Shown here one piece after another: positions 1-8,704 of a stretch of 64,000 nucleotides of DNA. The stretch's first letter is position 1. Every line of letters starts with the position of its first letter. The translations under genes and the position numbers were made by a program. The DNA is from Acidaminococcus sp. GTDB lineage: Bacteria > Bacillota > Negativicutes > Acidaminococcales > Acidaminococcaceae. Location: positions 2,438,946 through 2,502,945 of the forward strand of contig JAKVOM010000001.1 in the NCBI GenBank assembly GCA_022482815.1, read 5' to 3'. A model generated the notes under the pieces. That model was given only the letters and a program-made list of their open reading frames with translations, searched no databases and was not told the DNA's origin.

Positions 1-649
1 CGGGGAATCTTTTTTCAGCGAGAATCTGTTTCATCTCCGCATAGACCTGTTCGATTCCGGATATATCCGTTCCCGGACGGGCAGCAAGTGCTGCTGCTTC
101 CGATTCAAGAAGCGCACGCACCGCATAGTGGTCGCGAATATTTTTTTCCGTCATACCAAGTACGACAGCGCCCTTATTGGGGCGCAGGAGAACAAGTCCC
201 TGGCTTGCCAGCATCTGCAGGGCCTCTCTGACCGGCATGGAAGAAACGCCCATTTGCCGGGCTGTTCCTTCAAGGGTCAGGACGGTACCCTCCTTGATTT
301 CCTGGCGCAGGATTGCACGCCGCAAATAGGCGGCCACGCGCTCCCGGGCAGGGAGAAGATGAACCCTTGGCAAAGCAGCATTTTCCTTATTTTTTTCCCT
401 GCCTGCCTGATTTTTATTCAATGACCCGGCCACCACAATATGGCGGTTATTCATTTTTTCCACGACGCCTTCCGTTAAGAGCTTATTCAAAGCCTCGCGG
501 ACCGGCATCCGGGAGACACCGTAAAACTCTGCCAGCTCTACCTGTTTCAGTTCGGTTCCCGGTGCTAATTCCCCACTCTTGATTCTTGCCTTGATGGCTT
601 CTGCGATCTGCTCCTGGGCAGGCGGCCTTTTTGCACTTTGTCTATCCAT
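1..649 (-). CDS. GntR-family regulator with two tandem winged-helix domains (partial, 3' end outside window)
   Basis: Read on the minus strand from ATG at 649, the frame stays open to the window edge (216 residues visible). Two GntR-type winged helices can be seen: residues about 13-73, with GVSRMPVREAL at 44-54, and residues about 103-163, with GVSSMPVREAL at 134-144. A Lys/Asn-rich linker joins them. After the second begins an FCD-like helical ligand domain (RDHYAVRALLESEAAALAA, 172-190). A normal FadR/FCD regulator has one winged helix, so this is a duplication or fusion inside one protein. It starts 16 bases after the lepA stop and is probably co-transcribed with it; GGGAAGG upstream can serve as ribosome-binding site. 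Ligand and targets cannot be read from the sequence. Confidence 0.85.
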   Translation of the reverse strand, partial: MDRQSAKRPPAQEQIAEAIKARIKSGELAPGTELKQVELAEFYGVSRMPVREALNKLLTEGVVEKMNNRHIVVAGSLNKNQAGREKNKENAALPRVHLLPARERVAAYLRRAILRQEIKEGTVLTLEGTARQMGVSSMPVREALQMLASQGLVLLRPNKGAVVLGMTEKNIRDHYAVRALLESEAAALAARPGTDISGIEQVYAEMKQILAEKRFP

Positions 650-665
650 GAATGACCTTCCCTAT

Positions 666-2471
666 TTACTTATCATCCATTTTCAGTACAGCCATGAAAG
701 CTTCCTGCGGTAATTCTACCGTACCGACCTGCTTCATGCGCTTTTTGCCGGCTTTCTGCTTTTCCAGCAGCTTTCTCTTACGGGTAATATCGCCGCCGTA
801 GCACTTGGCAAGCACATCTTTGCGCAGGGCGCTGATGTTTTCACGGGCAATGATTTTGCTCCCGATAGCAGCCTGGACAGGAATTTCAAAGAGCTGACGT
901 GGAATGATCTTGCGCAGTTTCTGCACCAGGGCGCGGCCGCGCGTCTGAGCCCGGTCACGATGGACAATTGTTGAAAGCGCATCTACAGGTTCGCCGTTTA
1001 AGAGGATATCCACCTTGACCATGTCGGAAGGACGATAGCCGCTCAGTTCATAGTCAAGCGAAGCATACCCGCGTGATACGGACTTCAAGCGGTCAAAATA
1101 GTCGAAAATAATCTCGGAGAGCGGCAGGGAATAATGCAGCATGACGCGGTTTTCGTCAAGGTAGGTCATGTTTTCATATTCGCCGCGGCGGTCCTGGGAA
1201 AGCTCCATGACGGCCCCGACATATTCCTTCGGCACGATAATCGTCGCGTTCACAAAGGGTTCTTCCACGTGGTCAATGACCGTCTGCGGCGGGAAGAGAG
1301 ACGGATTATCCACCATTTCGATATCCCCGTTCGTGCGGACGACTTCGTAAATAACGTTCGGTGCCGTTGTGATGAGATCCAGATGGTATTCCCGTTCCAG
1401 GCGCTCCTTGATGACATCCATGTGCAAAAGGCCAAGGAATCCGCAGCGGAAGCCAAAGCCCAGTGCCGTTGATGTTTCCGGTTCAAAGAACAGGGATGCA
1501 TCATTCAGCTGCAGCTTTTCCAAGGCATCCCGCAGGTTATCATAATCATTGGTTTCCAAAGGATATAACCCGCAGTAAACCATAGGCGTGGCTTTGCGGT
1601 AACCGGGAAGGGGTTTGTCAGCAGGCCGTTCATCATCCGTCACCGTATCGCCCACACGGGCATCGCGGACATTTTTAATGGAGGCCGCAAAAAAGCCTAC
1701 CTGCCCTTCTCCCAGTTCATCTACGTTTACGAGAGCCGGTTTGAAAACACCTACTTCCGTAACTTCATAGACTTTGCCCGTCGCCATCAGGCGAATCTTC
1801 ATGCCTTTTTTGAGGACGCCATTGACAATACGGATATAGAGCATAACGCCCTTATAAGAGTCAAACTTAGAGTCAAAAATCAGGGCCTGCAGCGGCGCAG
1901 CATCATCTCCGCTCGGTGCCGGAATCCTGTTCACAACAGCTTCGAGGATATCGTCTACCCCCTCACCCGTCTTGGCGCTGCAAAGAATGCATTCTGAGCC
2001 ATCGATGCCCAGGACGTCCTCCACTTCCTTCTTGACGCGGTCCGGATCGGCGCTGGGAAGATCGATTTTGTTGATGACAGGAACGATTTCCAAATCATGT
2101 TCCATAGCAAGATATACGTTTGCCAGTGTCTGCGCTTCAATGCCCTGCGTGGCGTCAATCACGAGAAGCGCTCCTTCGCAGGCAGCCAGGGCACGGGAAA
2201 CTTCGTAGTTGAAGTCGACGTGGCCCGGGGTGTCAATCAAATTCAGGATATAATCCTTACCGTCCCTGGCTTTGTAATCCAGTTGCACGGCCTGGTCCTT
2301 GATAGTAATGCCGCGTTCCCGTTCCAGCGACATGTTATCCAGAACCTGATCTTCCATTTCACGTTTGGACAGAGTACCCGTCTTTTCAATGAGACGATCG
2401 GCCAGCGTGGATTTGCCGTGATCAATATGAGCAATGATAGAAAAGTTTCTGATATTCTGACTTTGTGCCAT
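666..2471 (-). CDS. lepA: elongation factor 4 (LepA), ribosome back-translocase GTPase
   Basis: 601 residues, the usual full length. The N-terminal translational GTPase domain shows G1 AHIDHGKST (about 14-22), G2 RGITIK, G3 DTPGH and G4 NKID; EF-G-like domains follow, then the LepA-specific C-terminal domain rich in Lys/Arg ([20 protein letters not shown]). LepA binds stalled or mistranslocated ribosomes at the membrane or in the cytosol and promotes back-translocation. It is followed closely by the tandem-domain GntR regulator and preceded by about 330 bases holding a multi-hairpin repeat and the rpsT terminator. Confidence 0.97.
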   Translation of the reverse strand: MAQSQNIRNFSIIAHIDHGKSTLADRLIEKTGTLSKREMEDQVLDNMSLERERGITIKDQAVQLDYKARDGKDYILNLIDTPGHVDFNYEVSRALAACEGALLVIDATQGIEAQTLANVYLAMEHDLEIVPVINKIDLPSADPDRVKKEVEDVLGIDGSECILCSAKTGEGVDDILEAVVNRIPAPSGDDAAPLQALIFDSKFDSYKGVMLYIRIVNGVLKKGMKIRLMATGKVYEVTEVGVFKPALVNVDELGEGQVGFFAASIKNVRDARVGDTVTDDERPADKPLPGYRKATPMVYCGLYPLETNDYDNLRDALEKLQLNDASLFFEPETSTALGFGFRCGFLGLLHMDVIKERLEREYHLDLITTAPNVIYEVVRTNGDIEMVDNPSLFPPQTVIDHVEEPFVNATIIVPKEYVGAVMELSQDRRGEYENMTYLDENRVMLHYSLPLSEIIFDYFDRLKSVSRGYASLDYELSGYRPSDMVKVDILLNGEPVDALSTIVHRDRAQTRGRALVQKLRKIIPRQLFEIPVQAAIGSKIIARENISALRKDVLAKCYGGDITRKRKLLEKQKAGKKRMKQVGTVELPQEAFMAVLKMDDK

Positions 2472-2586
2472 TGCATAAACCTACCTTTTATCAATACTTA
2501 TCTATATAAATCAGTTTAGCCTAACTGAAATATTATACCATGAGATGAGGAGCGTGTAAAAAGAGACACTTCCCGCCCTAATTAAA

Positions 2587-2659
2587 CCAAACCGTCAGGT
2601 TTGGCTTTCCTCTATAACCTTCTTCCACGTAGTCGGAAGAAGGAGAACCGCTTTGCGGT
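2587..2659. repeat. multi-hairpin dispersed repeat, copy 1
   Basis: Three adjacent perfect or near-perfect hairpins: CCAAACC-gtca-GGTTTGG (2587-2604), CTTCTTCC-N8-GGAAGAAG (2619-2642) and ACCGC-ttt-GCGGT (2647-2659). The same three modules in related sequence occur near 29.8, 36.4, 39.6, 41.9 and 63.1 kb. This copy lies between rpsT and lepA and has the same orientation as the 36.4-kb copy. Confidence 0.8.
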
Positions 2660-2758
2660 GGATGATAGCCGTATTTTTCATCTCATCCGCCGCATCTGCC
2701 AATTGACTGCAAGCTGCCATAAAAACCGAATGCGTTTTTACTATTTTTAAGAAAGAAA

Positions 2759-2795
2759 AAAGACTGGCAACCGGAATGAGTTGTCAGCCTTTCTA
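2759..2795 (-). terminator. rho-independent terminator of rpsT
   Basis: On the minus strand a 10-bp stem (GGCTGACAAC with GTTGCCAGTC, one G-U pair) is followed by a run of T, just after the rpsT stop. Confidence 0.8.
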
Positions 2796-2802
2796 CTCTT
2801 AC

Positions 2803-3066
2803 TTATTTTACTGCGTTTACTTTCTTGGCTAAACGGGATTTCTTACGAGCTGCAGCAAATTTATTTACGGTACCCTTACGAGCAGCTTTATCTAATAAGC
2901 TTGCAGCAGTCTTCAGAGCGGCCTGAGCCTCTTCTTTGGAACCTGCAGCAGCAAGAGCTTCAACCTTGCGGGCAGTACTGCGGATTTCCGCCTTTACAGG
3001 GCCATTAGCAGCGCGACGTTCAGCATCAGTCTTGACGCTACGAACGGAAGATTTAATATTCGGCAT
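2803..3066 (-). CDS. rpsT: 30S ribosomal protein S20
   Basis: 87 residues beginning MPNIKSSVRSVKTDAERR, the conserved S20 start; rich in Ala, Lys and Arg over its helical length. The frame is open further upstream (to 3114), but the ATG at 3066 is preceded by GGAGGTG at good spacing and matches the family start, so the longer form is rejected. It binds 16S rRNA early in small-subunit assembly. It is monocistronic, with its own terminator. Confidence 0.97.
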   Translation of the reverse strand: MPNIKSSVRSVKTDAERRAANGPVKAEIRSTARKVEALAAAGSKEEAQAALKTAASLLDKAARKGTVNKFAAARKKSRLAKKVNAVK

Positions 3067-3198
3067 GTTTTCACCTCCACCCTTAAAAGCTTTACCAAAG
3101 TATTCTACCATCAATAGAAGTAGAACGCAAGTAGAGATTTAGGAAATACCGCTGCTTACGGGGCATTCCGGAGTGTCAGGCGCCAAAACTTTCCCCGC

Positions 3199-4548
3199 TT
3201 ATACCCCACAGTGCTGCATTTTTTTCTCCTGAAGCAGCAGATGGCGGAAAAGGAAAATGCAGATAACCACAGAAACGAGGGAGCCTACGGAAGTCGCAAG
3301 TCCCATAGGGAGCAAGTTATCAGGGAAATTGACAGAGGCCCAGTAAACAAGGGGCACTCGGGCACAGGCAATGGCCGTAATATTATGAATGAAGGAATAA
3401 ATCGATTTGCCGCAGGCACAGAAATAACCGCTGAAGCTGAAATGGATGCCGGCAAACAAACAGTCAAGAATATAGCCTTTAAGATAAGGACCGCCTGCCG
3501 CAACAACAGACTCATCACCTGTAAAGAGTCCCACAAAACCATAGGCGGCAAACTGCATCAAGACAATCATGACAGCACCAAAACCAATGGCAATCTTGAT
3601 GGCATCGTAGAGAAATTCCCGGGCACGCTCCGGTTTGCCGGCTCCGATATTCTGGGCTCCCAGGGCAGAAACGGTCGAAAGCAGTGAAGACGGAACAAGA
3701 AAGATGAAGCTGATGATTTTTTCTACAATCCCGACAGCAGCCGCGTCCGTTACACCACGCTGATTGGCAATCATGGTAATAATCAGAAAAGAAATTTGGA
3801 TGAGCCCATCCTGCACGGAAATCGGCACACCAATCTTTAAAATATCCCGCATGATGCTTCCATCGAAGTGAAAATCATGCCGAGACACAGAGATGCCGAT
3901 ATTATGGGAAGTCATCACAAATAGTGAAATGGCTACACTGAAAATCTGAGCCAGCGTCGTACCGAGTGCAGCTCCGCTGGGTCCCATGTGGAAAGCTCCC
4001 ATAAAGAGGAAATCCAGAAGGATATTAACAATACAGGCAATGGCAATAAAGTATGTCGGCGTTCTTGAGTTGCCCAATCCGCGAAAAATAGAACTTACCA
4101 GGTTATATGCTGTAATAAAAGGAATTCCAAGAAAACAAATGAAAAGATAATCCGTAGTTCCCTTTACTGCTTCCGGCGGCGTCGCCATCACTCCGACAAT
4201 CCGGTCAATTTGATGTATCAACAAAATTGCCAGCACTATGGAAAGTCCCATAAAAAGCAGCACTGTATTGCCGGTGACACGCGCAGCCCGTTCCTTATTT
4301 CCGGCGCCGACAGACTGAGCAATGGATACAGTCGTCCCCATAGCGAGACCTACGAGCATAACCGTGAGCATATGCATAATCTGGCTTCCGACGGCTACGG
4401 CCGTAATACTTGCCGGCCCTTCGAACTGCCCGATGATAAAAAGATCGGCCATCCCATAAAGGGTCTGTAAAAAATAAGAAATTAAATAGGGAACGGAAAA
4501 AGCAATAATGCTTTTCCAGACGTTCCCTGTAGTAATTGCATTCGGCAT
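3199..4548 (-). CDS. MATE-family multidrug/toxin efflux transporter
   Basis: About 449 residues with a dozen hydrophobic segments and the two-fold repeat arrangement of MATE (NorM/DinF-like) cation-coupled exporters: TTGNVWKSIIAFSVPYLIS near the N terminus and QNIGAGKPERAREF after the centre, which are typical MATE sequences. It is expected in the inner membrane, exporting cationic drugs or metabolites in exchange for Na+ or H+; the substrate cannot be told. The ATG at 4572 lacks a ribosome-binding site. The ATG at 4548 (MPNAITTGN) follows AGGATGGG and fits the family, so it is preferred. It stands alone between rpsT and the AICAR formyltransferase gene. Confidence 0.9.
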   Translation of the reverse strand: MPNAITTGNVWKSIIAFSVPYLISYFLQTLYGMADLFIIGQFEGPASITAVAVGSQIMHMLTVMLVGLAMGTTVSIAQSVGAGNKERAARVTGNTVLLFMGLSIVLAILLIHQIDRIVGVMATPPEAVKGTTDYLFICFLGIPFITAYNLVSSIFRGLGNSRTPTYFIAIACIVNILLDFLFMGAFHMGPSGAALGTTLAQIFSVAISLFVMTSHNIGISVSRHDFHFDGSIMRDILKIGVPISVQDGLIQISFLIITMIANQRGVTDAAAVGIVEKIISFIFLVPSSLLSTVSALGAQNIGAGKPERAREFLYDAIKIAIGFGAVMIVLMQFAAYGFVGLFTGDESVVAAGGPYLKGYILDCLFAGIHFSFSGYFCACGKSIYSFIHNITAIACARVPLVYWASVNFPDNLLPMGLATSVGSLVSVVICIFLFRHLLLQEKKMQHCGV

Positions 4549-4651
4549 TCTATCAACCCATCCTGCTATCATAAAATTTTCAATAAAAGCGATTCCATTA
4601 TATCAAAATCAGCGATGATGGTAAATCAGAAGGCGTTAAGTGATGAGTTGC

Positions 4652-4700
4652 AAAAAAGAGGCTGCAGAGAAAGTGACTATTCACCACTCCACAACCTCTC
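4652..4700 (-). terminator. probable terminator of the AICAR formyltransferase gene
   Basis: On the minus strand GAGGTTG and CAGCCTC can pair across a loop of roughly 30 bases and are followed by TTTTTT. The loop is long, so the call is tentative. Confidence 0.4.
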
Positions 4701-4741
4701 AAAGATTTTTACCTAATTTAGTGACACAGCTTTACTACATA

Positions 4742-5917
4742 TTAATGGTGGAACAGTCTGCGGCCCGTCATGCACATGACAATGCCATATTTATCAGCTG
4801 TTTCGATAACCTGCGCATCACGAATGGATCCACCGGCCTGAGCAACGTACTTCACACCGCTACGGTGAGCGCGTTCAATATTGTCGCCGAACGGGAAGAA
4901 AGCATCAGAACCCAGAGCCACGTTCGTATTCTTGGCAATCCATGCTTTCCGTTCTTCGCGGGTCATCGGTTCCGGTTTTTCCGTAAAGATCGTCTGCCAG
5001 ATACCATCGGCCAGTACGTCTTCATAATCATCGGACAGATATACATCAATCGTATTGTCACGAACCGGTTTCGGCGTATCCGGCTTAAAAGGCAGGTTCA
5101 GAGCCTTCGGAGACTGACGCAGCCACCACTTGTCTGCCTTATCCCCGGCAAGGCGCGTGCAGTGTACACGGGACTGCTGACCGGCGCCGACACCAATGGT
5201 CTGACCATCCTTGACATAGCAGACAGAGTTGGACTGAGTATATTTCAGCGCAATGAGGGCAATCAGCAGATCGCGTTTAGCAGCGTCCGTCAGTTCCTTA
5301 TTTTGGGTAGGAATATTTTTGAGGCAGTCTGCCGTAATCGGATCCTGGTTGCGGCGCTGAGAGAAAGTCACACCAAATACTTCCTTGGTCTCAATTTCAG
5401 CCGGTACATAATTCGGATCGATTTGAATGACGTTGTAATTGCCCTTTTTCTTTGTCTTCAGGATAGCCAGTGCTTTATCTGTATATCCCGGAGCAATAAC
5501 ACCGTCGGAAACTTCATGTTTCAGGACTTTTGCGGTAGATTCATCACAAATATCTGACAGGGCAACGAAATCACCGAAGGAAGACATCCTGTCGGCACCG
5601 CGGGCACGGGCATACGCAGAAGCCAGCGGAGAAAGTTCATACCCTTCCAGGTGATAAACCTTCTTCATCGTATCATCAAGCGGAGAAGCGACAGCGGCTC
5701 CGGCCGGAGAAACGTGTTTAAAAGAAGCTGCTGCCGGCAGGCCCGTAGCTTCTTTCAGTTCCTTCACAAGCTGCCAGCTGTTCAGGGCATCCAGGAAGTT
5801 AATATAACCGGGTCTCCCATTCAACACCGTCACAGGCAGTTCACTGCCGTCACGCATATAAATGGATGCAGGCAGTTGGTTCGGATTGCAGCCGTACTTC
5901 AGCTTAATTTCTTTCAT
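4742..5917 (-). CDS. stand-alone AICAR formyltransferase (PurH C-terminal domain type)
   Basis: 391 residues covering only the formyltransferase half of PurH. It opens MKEIKLKYGCNPNQLPASIYM, where the family's AICAR transformylase domain begins, and carries the Lys-His pair (KHVSPAGAA), SDAFFPFGDNIERA, QAGGSIRD and the C-terminal GRRLFHH. The N-terminal IMP cyclohydrolase (MGS-like) half, about 190 residues, is absent, and no cyclohydrolase gene lies nearby. It transfers a formyl group from 10-formyl-THF to AICAR, giving FAICAR, in de novo purine synthesis. A ZTP riboswitch controls it, which fits: ZTP signals shortage of 10-formyl-THF, the co-substrate here. Confidence 0.92.
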   Translation of the reverse strand: MKEIKLKYGCNPNQLPASIYMRDGSELPVTVLNGRPGYINFLDALNSWQLVKELKEATGLPAAASFKHVSPAGAAVASPLDDTMKKVYHLEGYELSPLASAYARARGADRMSSFGDFVALSDICDESTAKVLKHEVSDGVIAPGYTDKALAILKTKKKGNYNVIQIDPNYVPAEIETKEVFGVTFSQRRNQDPITADCLKNIPTQNKELTDAAKRDLLIALIALKYTQSNSVCYVKDGQTIGVGAGQQSRVHCTRLAGDKADKWWLRQSPKALNLPFKPDTPKPVRDNTIDVYLSDDYEDVLADGIWQTIFTEKPEPMTREERKAWIAKNTNVALGSDAFFPFGDNIERAHRSGVKYVAQAGGSIRDAQVIETADKYGIVMCMTGRRLFHH

Positions 5918-5940
5918 AACGTTTTCCTCCCTTAATAAAG

Positions 5941-6038
5941 AAAAGGACCGGCCTCGGGCCCCTTTCGCCCAGACGGTCGGCTAACTTCAGCCATGCTCCC
6001 TGTGGGTGCATCCCACTTCCGTCAGTTACATGACCTGA
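5941..6038 (-). promoter_or_regulatory. ZTP (pfl) riboswitch with overlapping intrinsic terminator
   Basis: On the minus strand, between the promoter and the formyltransferase start, the leader reads TGACGGAAGTGGG, a GTGGG/CCCAC hairpin, CAGGGAGCATGG, then CCGTCTGGGC. These are the conserved pieces of the pfl/ZTP aptamer. GACCG and GGGC of the last block can instead pair with downstream GCCC and CGGTC to form a terminator ending in TTTTCTTT (5941-5978). This mutually exclusive pairing predicts an ON switch: ZTP or ZMP binding blocks termination. Confidence 0.9.
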
Positions 6039-6045
6039 TATGAAA

Positions 6046-6074
6046 ATTATAATATGCACGGCGAAAAGTGTCAA
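6046..6074 (-). promoter_or_regulatory. sigma-A/70 promoter for the ZTP-riboswitch transcript
   Basis: TTGACA (6069-6074) and TATAAT (6046-6051) on the minus strand, separated by exactly 17 bases; both hexamers match consensus. Confidence 0.85.
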
Positions 6075-6087
6075 ACAATCAGGAATA

Positions 6088-6300
6088 ACAGTGGTTAGTG
6101 GACAGTGATTAGTACACTCGTGCGGGCAGATTGTGAAGATGAACCCAACGCAGATAGCAGATGGCAGTCAGCAGTTAGCTGCATTTGGCTAAAAGGCGCA
6201 TTTAGCTTCTGGCATATGGCTTTTAACCTTGCCTTCGGCAGAGTAGTACGGCGCCTATGGCCGGAAGGGAAAAGAAAGCGCATTTGGTTTTCAGCGCGTG
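6088..6300. repeat. heptad-periodic dispersed repeat, copy 1
   Basis: Non-coding stretch of seven-base units: AGTGGTT-AGTGGAC-AGTGATT-AGTAC, then a GC-rich block (CTCGTGCGGGCAGATTGT), then AGATAGC-AGATGGC-AGTCAGC-AGTTAGC, followed by GCGCATTTAGC and GGCATATGGC. Related copies lie at 28.9 and 62.9 kb, and the last part resembles the phoBR-flanking inverted repeat. No gene is seen between 6075 and 6419. Confidence 0.65.
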
Positions 6301-6419
6301 GCTATTAGCCTAATCTGCAGCTTTTCCTCTTGCCTCTCTCTCCTATCGGCGTTATGCTATTGGAAGTAATTTAAATTTAAAGTTTACTTCTTAATTATTG
6401 AAAGGAAGTTTTATATCCT

Positions 6420-7331
6420 ATGGAAATTTGTAAGTTGTGCCCCCATGAATGCGGAGTTCAGCGTCCGCTGCACAAAGGGGAAGATGGGCAATATGGCATC
6501 TGCCGCAGTCCGATGATGCCCCAGGCCGCCCGTGCTGCCCTGCATATGTGGGAGGAACCCTGCCTCAGCGGCAACAAAGGCAGCGGTGCCGTATTCTTTT
6601 CCGGCTGCACGCTGCATTGCGTTTTCTGCCAAAATAGTGAAATCAGTACAGAAAATACCGGCTGGGAAGTCACGCCGGACCGTTTAAAAGAAATTTACGC
6701 TGATTTAATCCGCCAGGGAGCCCTCAATATTGACCTCATCACAGCCACGCAGTATCTTCCGCTCATTCTGGAATCCCTTGATAAACGCCTCCCCGTTCCT
6801 GTCGTTTATAATACCGGTGGTTACGAAAAGGTCGAAACGCTTCGCCTCCTGCAAGGCAAAGTCCAGATTTATCTGCCCGATTTGAAGTATACTGACGACG
6901 CGCTTGCCAAGCGCTACAGCGGCGCCCCGGACTATTTTGTAGTCGCTTCCAAAGCGATCCGTGAAATGTTTCGCCAGGTAGGTCCCTATAAGCTTGATAA
7001 AAACGGCATCATGAAAAAAGGCGTAATTATACGCCATTTGATTCTCCCCGGTCACACAGATGACAGTAAACGGGTCATTGACTGGGTGGCCCATACGTTC
7101 AAGCAGGGAGATGTCATGTTCAGCCTCATGCGCCAGTACATTCCCTGCGGCCGCGCTGCGGAGTATCCTGAAATTAATCGAACACTCACGGACGAGGAGT
7201 ATAATGAAGTCGAATCCTACCTCTTCGAAAGCTCCATTGAAGACGGCTTTGTCCAGGAAGAGCCCTCCGCAGACAGCAAATTTATCCCGGCCTTTGACGG
7301 AACCGGAATTTTAAAGGAAAAAAAGCAATAA
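6420..7331 (+). CDS. radical SAM protein, PflX/PFL-activase-like
   Basis: 303 residues. The radical SAM cluster motif CX3CX2C is SGCTLHCVFC (C63, C67, C70). A separate N-terminal cysteine group (C4, C7, C11, C28; CKLCPHECG and GICRS) is typical of the PflX branch and could hold a second cluster or metal. It resembles glycyl-radical-enzyme activases, but no glycyl radical enzyme gene is nearby, so the substrate is unknown. The gene is alone and faces rplT convergently with a shared terminator; GAAAGGAAG precedes the ATG. Function beyond SAM cleavage chemistry is inference. Confidence 0.88.
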   Translation: MEICKLCPHECGVQRPLHKGEDGQYGICRSPMMPQAARAALHMWEEPCLSGNKGSGAVFFSGCTLHCVFCQNSEISTENTGWEVTPDRLKEIYADLIRQGALNIDLITATQYLPLILESLDKRLPVPVVYNTGGYEKVETLRLLQGKVQIYLPDLKYTDDALAKRYSGAPDYFVVASKAIREMFRQVGPYKLDKNGIMKKGVIIRHLILPGHTDDSKRVIDWVAHTFKQGDVMFSLMRQYIPCGRAAEYPEINRTLTDEEYNEVESYLFESSIEDGFVQEEPSADSKFIPAFDGTGILKEKKQ

Positions 7332-7361
7332 CTGTCTTTACAAAGTTTTGATACCCATAAA

Positions 7362-7393
7362 AAAACGACCATCCTCATGGGTGGTCGTTTCTT
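7362..7393. terminator. bidirectional terminator between the radical SAM gene and rplT
   Basis: Hairpin of AACGACCA with TGGTCGTT and flanking A- and T-runs on both sides, positioned between two convergent genes. Confidence 0.85.
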
Positions 7394-7402
7394 TGTGTTC
7401 AA

Positions 7403-7756
7403 TTAGAGAGCAGCTTTAGCAGTTTCAACGAGCTTTGCAAAAGCAGGAGCATCGTTGACAGCCATGTCAGCCAGGACCTTACGATCCAGTTCAACACCAG
7501 CCTTGTTCAGGCCGCAGATGAAACGGCTGTAGCTCAGGCCGTTAGCGCGGGTTGCAGCATTGATACGAGCAATCCAGAGCTGACGGAATTCGCGCTTCTT
7601 AGCTCTTCTGTCACGACGAGCATACATCAGGCCCTTCATGACGGTTTCGTTAGCTTTTCTGAACAGCTTGCTCTTGGAACCTCTGTAGCCGGCAGCCAGC
7701 TTCAGAATGTGTTTATGACGTCTATGAGCAGTTACACCAACTTTAATTCTAGCCAT
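7403..7756 (-). CDS. rplT: 50S ribosomal protein L20
   Basis: 117 residues, the standard length, starting [26 protein letters not shown], with the long basic N-terminal extension that threads into 23S rRNA. Last gene of the infC-rpmI-rplT cluster. In other bacteria L20 represses this operon by binding its mRNA; the leader here was not resolved far enough to show such a site. Confidence 0.98.
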   Translation of the reverse strand: MARIKVGVTAHRRHKHILKLAAGYRGSKSKLFRKANETVMKGLMYARRDRRAKKREFRQLWIARINAATRANGLSYSRFICGLNKAGVELDRKVLADMAVNDAPAFAKLVETAKAAL

Positions 7757-7788
7757 TGTTTATATCCTCCTTAACTTTCTTCGTGCGC

Positions 7789-7986
7789 TTATGCGTAAGG
7801 CAGCATCTTTGCTACGCGTTCATGGTCCGTCTTGTGAACCAGAGCAGCTTTGCGCAGGTTTCTCTTACGAGTAGGAGACTTGTGCTCCAGGATATGGCTT
7901 CTAAAAGCTTTAGCGCGTTTAAATTCACCAGAAGCAGTTGCTTTAAAACGTTTAGCAGCAGATCTGCGGGTTTTCATCTTAGGCAT
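7789..7986 (-). CDS. rpmI: 50S ribosomal protein L35
   Basis: 65 residues, [24 protein letters not shown], a highly basic protein of standard length. It lies between infC and rplT with short gaps (18 and 32 bases), the conserved IF3-L35-L20 order, and has a clear AGGAGGA ribosome-binding site. Confidence 0.98.
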   Translation of the reverse strand: MPKMKTRRSAAKRFKATASGEFKRAKAFRSHILEHKSPTRKRNLRKAALVHKTDHERVAKMLPYA

Positions 7987-8004
7987 AATTGGACATCCTC
8001 CTTA

Positions 8005-8523
8005 TTATTTGGAACTCTTGGGAGCAACAATCATGACCATGTTGCGGCCTTCGAGTTTCGGCTTTCTTTCGACAACTGCAATATCCTGCAGCTGCTCGGC
8101 CATTTTATTCAGCAATTCTTCTCCCAGTTCAGGATGGGAAAGTTCCCGGCCGCGGAACATAATCGTTGCTTTGACCTTGTCACCGCTTTCGAGGAAACGA
8201 ATAGCGTTCTTGGTCTTCACATCAAAGTCGTGCTGTTCAATACGAATGCGCAGCTTGACTTCCTTGACGTCGATAACTCTCTGACGTTTACGGGCTTCCT
8301 TTTCTCTTTTCTGCTGTTCATACTGGTATTTGCCATAGTCCATGATACGGCAGACTGGCGGCTTTGCCTTCGGGGCAATTTCAACCAGATCCAGATGACG
8401 GTCAGCAGCGAGGTCCAGAGCCTCGGCAATCGGCATGATACCGAATTGTTCACCGTCTGCAGAATTGACGCGGACTTCCCTTGCACGGATTTCCTGGTTA
8501 ATCCGTAATTCACCTTTCGCTAT
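8005..8523 (-). CDS. infC: translation initiation factor IF-3, with an apparent AUA start codon
   Basis: From ATA at 8523 the frame encodes 172 residues (IAKGELRINQEIRAREVRV... ending VAPKSSK), the normal IF-3 length with both domains. The only upstream ATG-free choices are ATA, GTC and ACA before an in-frame TGA at 8530-8532. The first ATG (8436) would delete the conserved RINQEIRAREVRV segment. GGAGGT ends 8 bases before the ATA. Rare start codons on infC are known from E. coli (AUU), where they let IF-3 sense its own level; the same logic is likely here. IF-3 keeps subunits apart and proofreads the start codon. Confidence 0.9.
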   Translation of the reverse strand: MAKGELRINQEIRAREVRVNSADGEQFGIMPIAEALDLAADRHLDLVEIAPKAKPPVCRIMDYGKYQYEQQKREKEARKRQRVIDVKEVKLRIRIEQHDFDVKTKNAIRFLESGDKVKATIMFRGRELSHPELGEELLNKMAEQLQDIAVVERKPKLEGRNMVMIVAPKSSK

Positions 8524-8560
8524 GACTGTTCACCTCCGAACAAAACATCACGCCCGACAT

Positions 8561-8592
8561 AAGAAAAACGGGCGAACCGAAGTCCACCCGTT
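8561..8592 (-). terminator. leader terminator/attenuator ahead of infC
   Basis: AACGGG pairs with CCCGTT around a CTTCGG-type loop on the minus strand and is followed by TTTTTCTT, between the infC promoter and its ribosome-binding site. This suggests attenuation control of infC-rpmI-rplT. Confidence 0.65.
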
Positions 8593-8669
8593 CACTGACG
8601 ATATCAATGACCCTGTCGAGCATGGCCGCAAGGTGAGAAGCAGGTGGCTTCTACTTTGGTTACTCGAAT

Positions 8670-8698
8670 ATATTACTACAAGGCAGCTGATATGTCAA
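8670..8698 (-). promoter_or_regulatory. promoter for infC-rpmI-rplT
   Basis: TTGACA (8693-8698) and TAATAT (8670-8675) with a 17-base spacer on the minus strand. It starts a leader of about 140 bases containing the attenuator hairpin. Confidence 0.75.
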
Positions 8699-8704
8699 CT
8701 TATT

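Noticed and set aside
4640-5557. 305-residue plus-strand frame opposite the AICAR formyltransferase gene
   Set aside because: The minus-strand gene has full family motifs and a riboswitch; the plus frame has none.
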